A DNA stretch of 64,000 nucleotides, from positions 2,356,001 to 2,420,000 of the forward strand of contig OZ251509.1 in the NCBI GenBank assembly GCA_965242855.1, in the 5' to 3' direction. Source of the DNA: WTGU01 sp965242855. GTDB lineage: Bacteria; Pseudomonadota; Alphaproteobacteria; UBA828. Below are positions 38,596 to 47,578 of this stretch, piece after piece. Every line of letters begins with the position of its first letter. Positions within the stretch are counted from its first letter, which is position 1. Below the pieces are notes generated by a model that did not search any database, was not told where the DNA came from, and saw nothing but the letters and a program-made list of their open reading frames with translations. The position numbers and the translations under genes were made by a program.

Positions 38596-39264
38596 GGCGA
38601 CATCAGGCTCGACCTGGAGCGCCGCGCCCGCCTGGGCTTCGACGAGGCGATCCTTTGCGCGGGCAAGGCGCCGCAACACCTCGCGGAGATTCTTGAGAGC
38701 GCAGCTGCGGAGGGGCGCAGCCTGCTGCTCACGCGCCTCGACGCCGCCCGGCGCGACGCCCTGCCCGAGGCGCTCTCCCGCCGCGTCGATTACGACCCGC
38801 TCTCGCGCACCGGCTTCTTCGGCGCAGTGGCACGCGCCGAGGGCGCGTCGCGCGTCGTGATCGTTTCCGCCGGCACTTCCGACCTGCCTGCCGCCCGCGA
38901 GGCCGCCCGCACCCTCGCCTATTACGGCCGGCGCTCGGTCGAGATCAGCGACGTGGGAGTCGCCGGCCTCTGGCGCCTGCTGGAGCGGATCGACGAGATC
39001 CGCGCGTATCCCGTGGTGATCGTCGCCGCCGGCCTCGACGCCGCCCTGCCCTCGGTGGTGGGCGGCCTGGCGCCGGGCCTCGTGATCGCGCTGCCGACCT
39101 CGACCGGCTACGGCATCGCCGAGGGCGGCATCACCGCCATGCGCGCGATGCTCGCCTCCTGCGCCCCCGGCGTCGTCGTCGTCAACGTCGACAACGGCTA
39201 CGGCGCCGCCTGCGCCGCCTTGCGCGCCCTCCCCTCGCCCGCGCCGGACGCGGAAACGCCATGA
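38554..39264 (+). CDS. larB: Pyridinium-3,5-biscarboxylate synthase LarB
   Basis: A 236-residue AIR-carboxylase-like protein. Recognisable features are LDLERRARLGFDEAILCAGK, IVSAGTSDLPAAREAARTL, AGLDAALPSVVGGLAPGLV and LPTSTGYGIAEGGITAM, which match the PurE-like core of LarB. LarB carboxylates and activates nicotinic acid adenine dinucleotide in the first step of NPN cofactor synthesis. The exact start is uncertain: three tandem GTG codons precede GDIRLDLE. No larA is present in the window, so the enzyme using the cofactor must be elsewhere. Confidence 0.9.
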   Translation: MSVSGVSVSGVSVSGDIRLDLERRARLGFDEAILCAGKAPQHLAEILESAAAEGRSLLLTRLDAARRDALPEALSRRVDYDPLSRTGFFGAVARAEGASRVVIVSAGTSDLPAAREAARTLAYYGRRSVEISDVGVAGLWRLLERIDEIRAYPVVIVAAGLDAALPSVVGGLAPGLVIALPTSTGYGIAEGGITAMRAMLASCAPGVVVVNVDNGYGAACAALRALPSPAPDAETP

Positions 39265-39445
39265 GTACGGCGGCGCGCAACCCGCTCCATAAAACCCGGC
39301 ATCCTACGGTGCCAAGCCATTTTGTGCACATAGAGGGAAGAGGGTATCAGCCACCGGAGCGCGCATACGCTGACGCAGCCCGAACAGCCCCAGGAGCTCG
39401 TCGCAGCCCAGACGCGCCGAGAGGTTCAGGGGGCGGAGGCCGGTG

Positions 39446-41125
39446 CTACCGGGGCGCGGGCGTCGCGCGTTCGAACACGAGGAAGCGGTCGGCGGGGGTG
39501 GATCGCCAGGGGCTCCAGAGGCCGTCCGGCCACTGGATGCGGATCTCGGCGGTGGGCGCGGGCCCCAGGCCGAAATGGCTCCACCCGGCTCGGCCGCTGA
39601 CGTGGCCGCCGCCCACCACCACCTCGCGGCGCTGGACCCGCCCGCCGGCGCGCACCTCGATCCAGGCACCGACGGCGTTCCGGTTCGGCCCCTTCTGGCG
39701 CGGCGCGACCTGGAGCCAGCGGCCGGCGGCCGGGCCGCGGTTGTGCAGAATCTCCACGTTCGCCATGCGGTTCACCACGACGATGTCCAGCAGGCCGTCC
39801 AGATCGAGATCGACGAGGACGCCGCCGCGCGCCCGCCCCTTGCCGGCGGCCCCCGCTTCGACGGAGGCCTCGACGAAGGTGCCGTCGGGACGGCCCAGAA
39901 GAAGGTTGTTCGGGTCCCGGGCCGCGGCCTCTTCCATAGCTTCCACGTTGCCTTTTGCGACGAATAGATCGATCCAGCCGTCGTTGTTCACGTCGCCGAA
40001 TTCCGAATGCCACGCCGTCGAGGGCCGCTCGTCCGCGCCCGCATGGGGACGGGCGGCCTCGACGCCGCTTTCGCGCGCGATGTCGCGATAGCGGGGAGCG
40101 CCCGCGCTGCCGGGCGCGAGCGCGCGCAGGCGGTTCGCCCCCATGTTGGAGAGGAAGTATTCCGGCAGGCCGTCGCCCGTGAGGTCGTGGCTGGCGATCC
40201 CCATGCCCCAGATGCGGAGCGTCCGCCAGCCGTCGTCGGGGCCGTAGAGGCGGGGTTCCGCCGCCATCCGCCAGAGCTGCTCCGCGCCGGTGTCCTCATG
40301 GTAGTAGCGGTCGTTGCTGACTCTGAGATCGGCGCGCCCGTTGCGGCTCCAGTCCGAGAACAGCATCGAGAGGGGGCAGTGGCCGGGGGCGAGGCGGACC
40401 GCCGGCGCGTATCGGGCGGCGCTGGGGGAGGCGGGGCGGAACAGCAGGTTGTCCGGGCACGCGCCCATGCGCTCGGCCGCGGTCGCCGGTTCGCCGAACG
40501 GCGTGTGCAAGGCGGTCCAGACGTCGCGGTCGACGTAGTTGCCGAAGGCGAGGCTCGGCAACCGGTTGTCGCCCTCCCAGCGGGCGCTGAACGCGGTCGT
40601 CCAGTCGGCGCCGCCGGCGACGCGCCAGAGGTCGCCTGCGTCCGTGAAGCGGCAATCGCCGAGCCCGCGCCAGAGCCTGTTCGCGCCCAGCCGCAGGACG
40701 GCGAGGTCCATCCGGCCGTCGCCGTCGATATCGAGCGGATAGGCGCCCGTCACCGCGCTCTCGGCGACATCCGCGACGGCGACTTCGGCGAAGGCGAGGG
40801 CGCCCGGGCGGCTCTCGTTGCGGAACAGGCGCGCAGGGGCGGCGCCGCCGGCGAAGAAGAGATCGGAGTCGCCGTCCAGGTCGCAATCGAAGGCGGCGAC
40901 GCCGCCGCCCACATAGTGCGCCCAGTCGCCGGTGTAGGCGTGGACGACGCCGGCCGCGCGGGCCACGTCCACGAAGCGCGGCACCGAGGGACCCTCCGCC
41001 ACGGCCCCGGCCGTCCCGCCGGCCAGGGCCAGGAGACCCGCGAGCGCGCCCGCGAACGCGCGGGACCGCCCGGGCGGCGGGCCTACTCGGCCGGCGCCGA
41101 GCCTCGTCGTCGGAAACCGTCCCAC
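39446..41125 (-). CDS. Secreted FG-GAP/VCBS repeat protein with ASPIC/UnbV C-terminus
   Basis: A 559-residue predicted exported protein. A hydrophobic signal (AFAGALAGLLALAGGTAG) ends before VPRFVDVARAAGV. Calcium-binding FG-GAP-like motifs follow: AAFDCDLDGDSDLFFAGG, YPLDIDGDGRMDLAVLR, HDLTGDGLPEYFLSNMG, GDVNNDGWIDLFVAKGN and VDLDLDGLLDIVVVNRMAN. The C-terminal 100 residues (GAWIEVRAGGRVQRREVVVG, WPDGLWSPWRSTPADRFLVF) match the ASPIC/UnbV domain. No ATG is available; the GTG at 41125 inside the preceding permease gene is the best start. Probably a beta-propeller surface protein of unknown role. Confidence 0.8.
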   Translation of the reverse strand: MGRFPTTRLGAGRVGPPPGRSRAFAGALAGLLALAGGTAGAVAEGPSVPRFVDVARAAGVVHAYTGDWAHYVGGGVAAFDCDLDGDSDLFFAGGAAPARLFRNESRPGALAFAEVAVADVAESAVTGAYPLDIDGDGRMDLAVLRLGANRLWRGLGDCRFTDAGDLWRVAGGADWTTAFSARWEGDNRLPSLAFGNYVDRDVWTALHTPFGEPATAAERMGACPDNLLFRPASPSAARYAPAVRLAPGHCPLSMLFSDWSRNGRADLRVSNDRYYHEDTGAEQLWRMAAEPRLYGPDDGWRTLRIWGMGIASHDLTGDGLPEYFLSNMGANRLRALAPGSAGAPRYRDIARESGVEAARPHAGADERPSTAWHSEFGDVNNDGWIDLFVAKGNVEAMEEAAARDPNNLLLGRPDGTFVEASVEAGAAGKGRARGGVLVDLDLDGLLDIVVVNRMANVEILHNRGPAAGRWLQVAPRQKGPNRNAVGAWIEVRAGGRVQRREVVVGGGHVSGRAGWSHFGLGPAPTAEIRIQWPDGLWSPWRSTPADRFLVFERATPAPR

Positions 41126-42114
41126 AGGCGCCGGAGGCGTTTGCTGACCGATTCGAGGGCGCCGGCGACTCCCTCCGGCAGCAGGATCATGAAGAGCAGG
41201 ACCACCAGCCCGAGGCCGACGTTCCGCAGATCGGAGAACTCCTTGAAGAATTCGTCGGCAACCATCAGGAGGCCGGCGCCGAGGAGCGGGCCCCAGAGGC
41301 GTCCGATGCCGCCCACCACCAGCATCGAGATCAGGAACAGCAGCAGCGTGAAGCCGACGAGGTTGGAGCCGACGGAGCCGAAATGCGCCGCGTAGAAGCC
41401 CCCCGCCATCGAGGTGAGGAAGGCGGAGGCTGCGAACACGATGAGCTGGTACTTGAAGACGCTGACCCCGCGGGAGCGGGCCAGCTCCTCGTTGTCGCGC
41501 AACGCCTTGAAGGCCAGCCCGATGCGGCTCCGGGTCATGGCGGCCGTGAAGACGAGGGCCACGATCAGCAGGCCGAGCATGGAGTAGTAGTCGCCCAGCA
41601 TCCAGCTGCGCCCGCCCAGCACCTCGCGCCAGCCGAAGGTGCCGAAATCGCCGAGCCCCTGGGCCCCGCCGGTGAACGACACGCAGGTCGCCGGGTTGAT
41701 CTTCTTGTTGAGCGCGCTGCAATCGGAATCGGTCTGGATCAGCACGAACATGGTCTGCGAGATGGCGAGAGTCAGCAGCGCGACGTAGATCCCCCGCATC
41801 CGCAGGCAGGCCAAACCAATCAGGACGCTGAACAACACGCCGGCCGCGCCGGCGACCGGGAAGGTGGGCCACAGGCTCCAGCCCAGATAGCGCCCCATCA
41901 GCGCCGTCGTGTAGGCGCCGAAGGCGAAGATCGCGAGCTGCGCCAGCGAGAAGATGCCGGCGACGCCGAACACCAGGTTCCACTGGCTGACGACGGTGGC
42001 GTAGCAGAAGAGCAGCAGGGCGCTGGCGATGATGTAGCGCGGGATACCCATGAACGGGAAGGCCGCGGCCAGCACCAGCAGGACGACGAAGATGACGTAG
42101 TCGCGGCGATTCAT
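41083..42114 (-). CDS. ABC transporter permease, LivM-like (second system)
   Basis: A 343-residue membrane protein and paralogue of the permease at 12231-13241. It shares the WNLVFGVAGIFSLAQ segment, an RLRG/RMRGIYVALLTLAISQ stretch and a cysteine-containing loop (TDSDCSALNKKINPATCVSF) in the same place. About ten hydrophobic segments are visible. It is the last gene of the minus-strand ABC operon, 4 bp after the LivH-like gene, and its 3' end overlaps the probable start of the UnbV-type gene by 43 bp. Confidence 0.9.
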   Translation of the reverse strand: MNRRDYVIFVVLLVLAAAFPFMGIPRYIIASALLLFCYATVVSQWNLVFGVAGIFSLAQLAIFAFGAYTTALMGRYLGWSLWPTFPVAGAAGVLFSVLIGLACLRMRGIYVALLTLAISQTMFVLIQTDSDCSALNKKINPATCVSFTGGAQGLGDFGTFGWREVLGGRSWMLGDYYSMLGLLIVALVFTAAMTRSRIGLAFKALRDNEELARSRGVSVFKYQLIVFAASAFLTSMAGGFYAAHFGSVGSNLVGFTLLLFLISMLVVGGIGRLWGPLLGAGLLMVADEFFKEFSDLRNVGLGLVVLLFMILLPEGVAGALESVSKRLRRLWDGFRRRGSAPAE

Positions 42115-42118
42115 CGCG

Positions 42119-43012
42119 CTACTGCCGCGCTACCTGGTGTTTGCCGAAGAGCCCGGCGGGGCGCCAGATCAGGGCGACGACCACCACCACGAGCATCGCG
42201 AGGAAGCCCCACTTGTCGGCGAAGAGGACCTTCACCGCCGCCTCCACCATGCCGATCAGGAGCGCCGCGTAGAGCGCGCCCGTCATGTTGCCGAGCCCTG
42301 CGAGCACGATCACGATGAACGCCTTGAGCATCGGCGTCTGCCCCATCAGCGGCACGACGTCCTTGAACGAGCTCAGCATGATGCCGGCGACCCCGGCCAG
42401 CGCGCTCGCGAGCGCCAGCACGATGACGTAAATGCGCTTGACCTTCACCCCCATCAGGCGCGCGGCGTCACGGTTCTGCGCCGTCGCGCGGATGGCGCGA
42501 CCCATGGTCGTGCGGGTCAGGAAGAGCGCGACGAGGACGATCAGCACCACGGCGACGGCCCAGATGATGAGGCGCTGGTAGCTGACCGGCACGTCGCCGA
42601 CCAGGAACGAATCGGCGCCCATGGAAAGCGGCTGGGAATAGGGCGCGGCGCGGAACCACTCGCGGAGGATTTTCATCAGGCCCGCCTCCAGCGCCATGCC
42701 GAGGCCGAAGGTCGCGATGATGATGGTCACCTCGAAATTCTTCTGCCGCAGCATCCAGTGCGCGGAGGCGAAGTAGACCGCCGCGCCGAAGACCCCGCCG
42801 GCGATGAACGCGAACGGACCGGCAAACCAGAGCGGCAACCCCCACCCCTCGGCCCAGACGAGCACGAAATAGGCGCCCAGCGTCATGATGATGCCGTGGC
42901 TCATGTTGAGCATGTTGAAGGCGCCCCAGACGAGCGCGAGCCCGACGGCCGCCAGCGCGTACATGGCGCCGAAGGTCAGGCCGCTGACGATGATCTGGAT
43001 GAAGAAATTCAT
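42119..43012 (-). CDS. ABC transporter permease, LivH-like (second system)
   Basis: A 297-residue permease: GAMYALAAVGLALVWGAFNM, LNMSHGIIMTLGAYFVL and MLKAFIVIVLAGLGNMTGAL are the counterparts of segments in the first system. Eight or so membrane segments are visible. It lies between the LivF-like and LivM-like genes with 10-bp and 4-bp gaps. It pairs with LivM to form the inner-membrane pore. Confidence 0.9.
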   Translation of the reverse strand: MNFFIQIIVSGLTFGAMYALAAVGLALVWGAFNMLNMSHGIIMTLGAYFVLVWAEGWGLPLWFAGPFAFIAGGVFGAAVYFASAHWMLRQKNFEVTIIIATFGLGMALEAGLMKILREWFRAAPYSQPLSMGADSFLVGDVPVSYQRLIIWAVAVVLIVLVALFLTRTTMGRAIRATAQNRDAARLMGVKVKRIYVIVLALASALAGVAGIMLSSFKDVVPLMGQTPMLKAFIVIVLAGLGNMTGALYAALLIGMVEAAVKVLFADKWGFLAMLVVVVVALIWRPAGLFGKHQVARQ

Positions 43013-43022
43013 GCCGATGCCG

Positions 43023-43739
43023 TCAGCCGCCGAGATAGGTCTCGAGAATTTGCTGGTTGGAATGGAGCGCGCTGCCGTCCCCCGCCCAGACGATCTCGCC
43101 CGTGTCGAGCAGGTGGATGCGGTCGGCGATGTCGATGATCCGGCTCGCGTTCTCCTCGACGAGGAGGATCGTGCGCCCGGACGCCTTGAGGTCGGCGATG
43201 ATCTCGTAGATCTGGTCGATCACGATGGGCGCCAAGCCGAGCGAGGGTTCGTCGATCATCAGGATCCGTCCGCCCGCCAGCAGGCCGCGGCCGATGGCCA
43301 GCATGCGCCGCTCGCCGCCCGAGAGCGTGCGCGCGAGCTGCGCCGTGCGTTCCTTGAGCCGCGGCAGGATCGCGTAGATCTTCTCGACGTCCTCCTCGAA
43401 GGTCCGCCGCACGCGCGGCAGATAGGCGCCCATCTTCAGGTTGTCGTAGACGCTCATCTCCGGGAACAGCATGTCGCCCTGCGGGATCAGCACCACGCCG
43501 AGCCCGACCACCGTTTCCGCCTCGGCGCCGTCGATGCGCCTTCCGGCGAGTTCGATCCTGCCGCCGCTCGGCTTCAGCAGGCCGGCGATGCAGCGCAGCA
43601 GAGTCGTCTTGCCGTGTCCGTTGGGGCCGAGGAGCGTGACGAGCCGGCCCTCCGGCACGGCGAACGACACGTCCTTGAGGACGTTCTGTCCCTCGTAACC
43701 GGCGTGCAGGTGCTCCACGGCGAGGAGTGGTTCAGCCAT
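43023..43739 (-). CDS. ABC transporter ATPase, LivF-like (second system)
   Basis: A 238-residue ATPase of the same length as its paralogue at 10627-11343: Walker A GPNGHGKTT, signature TLSGGERRMLAIGRG and Walker B ILMIDEPSLGLAP. It overlaps the LivG-like gene by 8 bp. The signature is canonical here, unlike in its LivG partner. Confidence 0.92.
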   Translation of the reverse strand: MAEPLLAVEHLHAGYEGQNVLKDVSFAVPEGRLVTLLGPNGHGKTTLLRCIAGLLKPSGGRIELAGRRIDGAEAETVVGLGVVLIPQGDMLFPEMSVYDNLKMGAYLPRVRRTFEEDVEKIYAILPRLKERTAQLARTLSGGERRMLAIGRGLLAGGRILMIDEPSLGLAPIVIDQIYEIIADLKASGRTILLVEENASRIIDIADRIHLLDTGEIVWAGDGSALHSNQQILETYLGG

Positions 43740-44538
43740 CGGCCGCCGTCCGTTCCGCCAGCATGTGCTGCAGGCGGTCCGCCGTGCCCTCGCCGAGATA
43801 GACCTCGACGACCCGCCGGTCGCTCAGGAGGCCCCGCGTGTCGCCTTCGTAGATCTTCTCGCCGTGATGCATGATGACCACCCGCTTCGAGAGCTGGAGC
43901 AGGAAGCGCATCACGTGCTCGATCAGGATGATCGTGATGCCTTCGTCGATGAGGCGGCCCACGATCTTCATCACGTCGTCGATTTCGTGCGGGTTGAGGC
44001 CGCCCACCGGTTCGTCGATGAGGAGAAGCACGGGATCGGTGGCGACCGCGCTCGCCAGCATCAGGAGCTTGCGCTCGAGCACGGGCACGTCCCGCGCCAC
44101 CGCGTCGGCGCGGTCGGCGAGCCGGCAGAGTTCGAGGGCACGGTCCACCCGCTCGCGCATCCCGCGTGAAAAGGTCATCGCCGGGATGCCCCGGTCGCCG
44201 ACCCCGAACGCCGCGCCGACCAGGACGTTCTCGCGGATGGTCAGGGAATCGAAACCCGCGTTGAGCTGGAAGGTGCGGGCCATTCCCCGATGGCAGATGA
44301 GGTCGGGCGAGACCTTCGCGATGTCCCGCCCGGCCAGTTCGATCTCGCCGCTGGTGGCCGGGCTGATCCCCGAGATCACGTCGAGGAAGGTGGTCTTGCC
44401 GGCGCCGTTCGGGCCGCCGATGCCCACCACGTCGCCCCGGTGGACGTCCAGGTCGAAATCATTCACCGCCGCCAGCGCGCCGAAATACTTGAAGACGTTC
44501 CGGCACGCCAGCAGCGGTGCGCGATCCTCCGAGGCCAT
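43732..44538 (-). CDS. ABC transporter ATPase, LivG-like, with degenerate signature (second system)
   Basis: A 268-residue ATPase with Walker A GGPNGAGKTT, Walker B LLLIDEPVGGLNP and switch His in ILIEHVMRF. The signature region reads VPVLERKLLMLASAV, again without LSGGQ, exactly as in the first system. The pattern IAKVSPDLICHRGMARTFQL follows the Q-loop-type region of LivG. It lies 42 bp after the binding-protein gene. Confidence 0.9.
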   Translation of the reverse strand: MASEDRAPLLACRNVFKYFGALAAVNDFDLDVHRGDVVGIGGPNGAGKTTFLDVISGISPATSGEIELAGRDIAKVSPDLICHRGMARTFQLNAGFDSLTIRENVLVGAAFGVGDRGIPAMTFSRGMRERVDRALELCRLADRADAVARDVPVLERKLLMLASAVATDPVLLLIDEPVGGLNPHEIDDVMKIVGRLIDEGITIILIEHVMRFLLQLSKRVVIMHHGEKIYEGDTRGLLSDRRVVEVYLGEGTADRLQHMLAERTAADG

Positions 44539-44580
44539 GGATCGGACGTGAGCGTCGTCAGGTCCCGGAGCCGTTCGTCC

Positions 44581-45981
44581 CTAGCCGCTCAGCCACGGCG
44601 GGTTCATCCACTCCCCGCTGGCGTAGAGGTCCGGCCCGACATAGACCACGTCCTTGGTCCAGTCCTGGCACTGCATCATGATCGTCGGCATCCCGAGCGA
44701 GGGATCGCGCGTCTCCGCCGGGTAGGGCGTCGCCGCCTGACCCCACATGAAGCGGATGGTCCCGACCACACCGCGATAGATCGATTCGCGGAGGAAGTGG
44801 CAGACCTTCTTGTTCTGCTCCATGCCGTCGTAGGGAACGCCGGTGCCGCCCGCGCGGCAGGCCGCGATCGCCCACAGGTAGTAGGAGTCGTAGACCTGCC
44901 CGGCGACGGAGGGCGTGGCGTCCTCGCCGAAGCGGCTGCGGATCTTCCTCGCGAAGGCGCTGCCGATCTCGTCCTGCAGCGTGCCGATCGTGGTCGAGCA
45001 GAAGACGCCGTGCCCCGTCTCCTTGACGATGTCGAGGAAGGCCCGCAGCTGGAGCGCGTATTGCACGTAGAGCAGGCTGTTGGTCGGGTTCTCGGCGAAA
45101 CCGGTGACCAGGCCCGTCTGGTCGGTGGGGAAGCCGTGGGTCGCCGCGATGATCGCGGGCTTGACCTCGCGCGCCCGCACCAGGGCCGGCCCCCAGTCGT
45201 CGACGGGCTGGGTCACCACGTCGTCGATCGCGAGCTCCCAGCCGAACTGCGGGGCGGTGTCGCGCACCGCGCCGGCGATGGTGATCGCGTAGTCGATGCT
45301 GCCTGAGAAGAGCGCGAACTTGTTGTTCGGGCGCTTCCACTTGCCCAGCCGCTCGAGCTCGTCCAGGAAGTAGATCAGGCCGGAGCCGTAGTAGTACTCG
45401 GACGGATCGTCTTGGAAGATGCACCAGTAGCGGTCCATGTTGTCGCGGACGGCGAACTGGTGGCCGTACTGGGTGTTGTCGTGGATGTAGGGGATGCCCG
45501 CGTCCGCGATCGTGTCGTATTCGGCGCGCACCGACGTGGAGTTGTAGCCGTTGATGATCGCATGCACCTCGTGGCGGTCGATCAGGCGCCGGGCCGCCGA
45601 GGTCACGGTCTCGGCGGTGATCTCCTTGGTGTCCTCGAAGTGGACCTCGAGGGGCCGACCGAGGACGCCGCCGAATTCGTTGATCTCCTCCACCGCGAGG
45701 GTGATGCCGGCTTCGAAGTTCCGCGCGTCGTCCGCGCCCCATCCCGTGTAGGGGAGCATCGCGCCGACCGGGATCGGCTCGCCGTCGGCCTTGGCGCCGT
45801 TGTTGAGGGCGACCAGGGTGTTGGCACCGGTAACGCCCATCGCGCCGACCGCCATCGTGCCGGCGAACGACATGAAGCCCCGCCGCGAGGGGTTCAGCGG
45901 ATCGACCAGGCCGCCGGAGGCCTTGATCTCCTCGTCGAACCGCTGCTTCCTGGTCTGCTTCTTCTTATGGAACCACTCCAT
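44581..45981 (-). CDS. Amide/urea-type ABC substrate-binding protein, Tat-exported (second system)
   Basis: A 466-residue periplasmic binding protein, paralogous to 8440-9804. The Tat motif SRRGFMSFAG lies near residue 32, after a long charged N-terminal region (MEWFHKKKQTRKQRFDEEI). Shared landmarks are LIDRHEVHAIINGYN, YDTIADAGIPYIHDNT and ETRDPSLGMP. An ATG at 45996 would add five residues, but the GGGAGG at 45989-45994 sits 7 bp before the ATG at 45981 and marks that one as the start. It leads its own operon with the same gene order as system one. Ligand unknown. Confidence 0.86.
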   Translation of the reverse strand: MEWFHKKKQTRKQRFDEEIKASGGLVDPLNPSRRGFMSFAGTMAVGAMGVTGANTLVALNNGAKADGEPIPVGAMLPYTGWGADDARNFEAGITLAVEEINEFGGVLGRPLEVHFEDTKEITAETVTSAARRLIDRHEVHAIINGYNSTSVRAEYDTIADAGIPYIHDNTQYGHQFAVRDNMDRYWCIFQDDPSEYYYGSGLIYFLDELERLGKWKRPNNKFALFSGSIDYAITIAGAVRDTAPQFGWELAIDDVVTQPVDDWGPALVRAREVKPAIIAATHGFPTDQTGLVTGFAENPTNSLLYVQYALQLRAFLDIVKETGHGVFCSTTIGTLQDEIGSAFARKIRSRFGEDATPSVAGQVYDSYYLWAIAACRAGGTGVPYDGMEQNKKVCHFLRESIYRGVVGTIRFMWGQAATPYPAETRDPSLGMPTIMMQCQDWTKDVVYVGPDLYASGEWMNPPWLSG

Positions 45982-45988
45982 CGAGCCG

Positions 45989-45994
45989 CCTCCC
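45989..45994 (-). promoter_or_regulatory. Shine-Dalgarno sequence that decides the start at 45981
   Basis: GGGAGG on the minus strand, 7 nt upstream of the ATG at 45981. It overlaps the alternative upstream ATG (45996), which has no comparable site before it. Confidence 0.6.
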
Positions 45995-46160
45995 ATTGGT
46001 CAGGTTCACGCAAAGCGCGCCGTCCGATCGGTGGCCCCTGCGCCGGGCCGACCGGATCGTCGCCCGTTCGCCGTCAGCTTAGCACAGGGCGCAACGCACG
46101 GCGCAACGGCGATGCGCCGCCCGGCGCGCGGGTCCCCGGGCCCGCACGTCCCGACCGGGG

Positions 46161-47363
46161 TCAGGCGCCGACGCGCGCGGCCGCCCGCCGCGGCGTTCCG
46201 GCCGCCTCGGCCGGGAGCCAGAAGGCGACGACGCCGACCAGCGCGGCCGACGCGCCGAGGCCGGCGAACAACCAAGCGAAGCCGTCTGGCAGGCCGTGCA
46301 TTCCAGCGACCAGCGGTGCCGCCAGCGCGCCGGCACCGAGGCCGAGCAGAAACTTGACGCCGAAGACCCGCGCCCGCCAGCGCTCGGCCGTGTACCGGGC
46401 CACCAGCGCGTCCTGGATCGGGATTTCGCCGACCACGACCACCATCATCGCGAAGGCCAGGACGACGAGGCCGTGGCCGGCGAGCAGGCCGGCGAGGGCG
46501 ATCAGCGGCGCCTGGGCGAACAGCACGACGATCCAGACGGGCTTGGCCGGGTAGCGGTCGATCAACCAGCCCACCCCGATCTGGGCGAAGGCCGCGGCGG
46601 CGACGACCAGCGACACCAGACCGCCGACGCCGACGGCGCCCTGGGCGAGCCCGCGCAAGCCTTCGTCGAACAGCTTCGGGAGCGCGATCGTCGTGGCGTT
46701 GAAGGTCATGCCCGTCAACGCCGTCGCGACGCCGACCACCAGGACGAACCGCGTCGCCGTGCGCGGGAAGCCGCGCCGGACGGGCCGACCGCGCGCACCT
46801 GCCGGCGGCGCCGCGTTGCGCCACCGCCGGCAGGTGGCGACGAAGGCGATCCCGACGATCAGCGAGAGGGCGCCGGGCGCGATGAAGGCGGCGCGCCAGC
46901 CGATCGCCTCCGTCAGCCCCGCGGCCACCACCGCCGCCGCGGCGAGGCCGAGATTGCCGGCGACGCCGTTGATCCCGAGCAGCTTGCCGACCTTCTCCCG
47001 CCCCTCGACGAGCATGGCGATGCCCACCGGATGGTAGATCGACGCGAACAGGCCGATCAGCGCGAGCCCGGCCGCGATCTCGAAAGGCGTGCGCGCGAGC
47101 CCGGTGAGGCATGCCGAGGCGCCCATGCCCAGGAAGAAGATCGCCAGCATCGCCGGCCGGCTCCAGCGATCGCCCAGCCAGCCGGCCGGCAGAGTCCCGG
47201 CGGCGAAGGCGATGAAACCGGGGACGGCGAGCGAAAGAAGCTCGCCGTAGGAGCGGTCGAAAACCCCTTCGAGGGTCAGGACCACGGTCGGGTAGAGCAG
47301 CAGGAACAGATGGTCGAAGGCGTGCCCGACGGCGAGGAAGAGAAACCGGGACCGATCGGTCAT
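46161..47363 (-). CDS. Major facilitator superfamily transporter
   Basis: A 400-residue, 12-segment inner-membrane protein. The loop 2-3 motif appears as GWLGDRWSRPAMLAI and its second-half counterpart as GWLIDRYPAKPVWIVV; SIYHPVGIAMLVEGREKVGKLL resembles fosmidomycin-resistance/NarK-like MFS proteins (the YHP motif). It ends in an Ala/Arg-rich cytoplasmic tail. It begins 27 bp beyond the tRNA gene on the same strand. Substrate cannot be inferred. Confidence 0.88.
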   Translation of the reverse strand: MTDRSRFLFLAVGHAFDHLFLLLYPTVVLTLEGVFDRSYGELLSLAVPGFIAFAAGTLPAGWLGDRWSRPAMLAIFFLGMGASACLTGLARTPFEIAAGLALIGLFASIYHPVGIAMLVEGREKVGKLLGINGVAGNLGLAAAAVVAAGLTEAIGWRAAFIAPGALSLIVGIAFVATCRRWRNAAPPAGARGRPVRRGFPRTATRFVLVVGVATALTGMTFNATTIALPKLFDEGLRGLAQGAVGVGGLVSLVVAAAAFAQIGVGWLIDRYPAKPVWIVVLFAQAPLIALAGLLAGHGLVVLAFAMMVVVVGEIPIQDALVARYTAERWRARVFGVKFLLGLGAGALAAPLVAGMHGLPDGFAWLFAGLGASAALVGVVAFWLPAEAAGTPRRAAARVGA

Positions 47364-47389
47364 CGCGCCCCGGGCTCCGGGGCGTCCGG

Positions 47390-47460
47390 AGCGGGTGAAG
47401 GGAATCGAACCCTCGTCGTAAGCTTGGGAAGCTTCTGCTCTGCCATTGAGCTACACCCGC
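47390..47460 (-). tRNA. tRNA-Gly (anticodon CCC)
   Basis: A complete cloverleaf on the minus strand. The acceptor arms GCGGGTG and CACCCGC pair perfectly; the D arm contains AGCTCAATGGCAGAGC, the anticodon loop is TTCCCAA (CCC) and the T arm is GAGGGTTCGATTCCCTT. The discriminator base is T, as in bacterial tRNA-Gly, and CCA is not fully encoded. The closest E. coli match in layout is glyU. Confidence 0.95.
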
Positions 47461-47578
47461 CCGGTCCCGGACCATAAGGCCCGGCGCCCGCTCCCGCAAG
47501 CGGCGGGGCATGATGGCGTTCCGGCCGGGGATGTGCTGTGGTGGGCCGTGCGGGCGACAGGACGCAGAGGAGCGAGCG

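Noticed and set aside
39261..40091. Plus-strand frame directly after larB
   Set aside because: Most of it is antisense to the UnbV-type gene, and the translation is unconvincing.
47390..47460. tRNA-Gly as an integration site of a genomic island
   Set aside because: No integrase and no repeated 3' tRNA fragment were seen nearby, and composition on both sides is ordinary.
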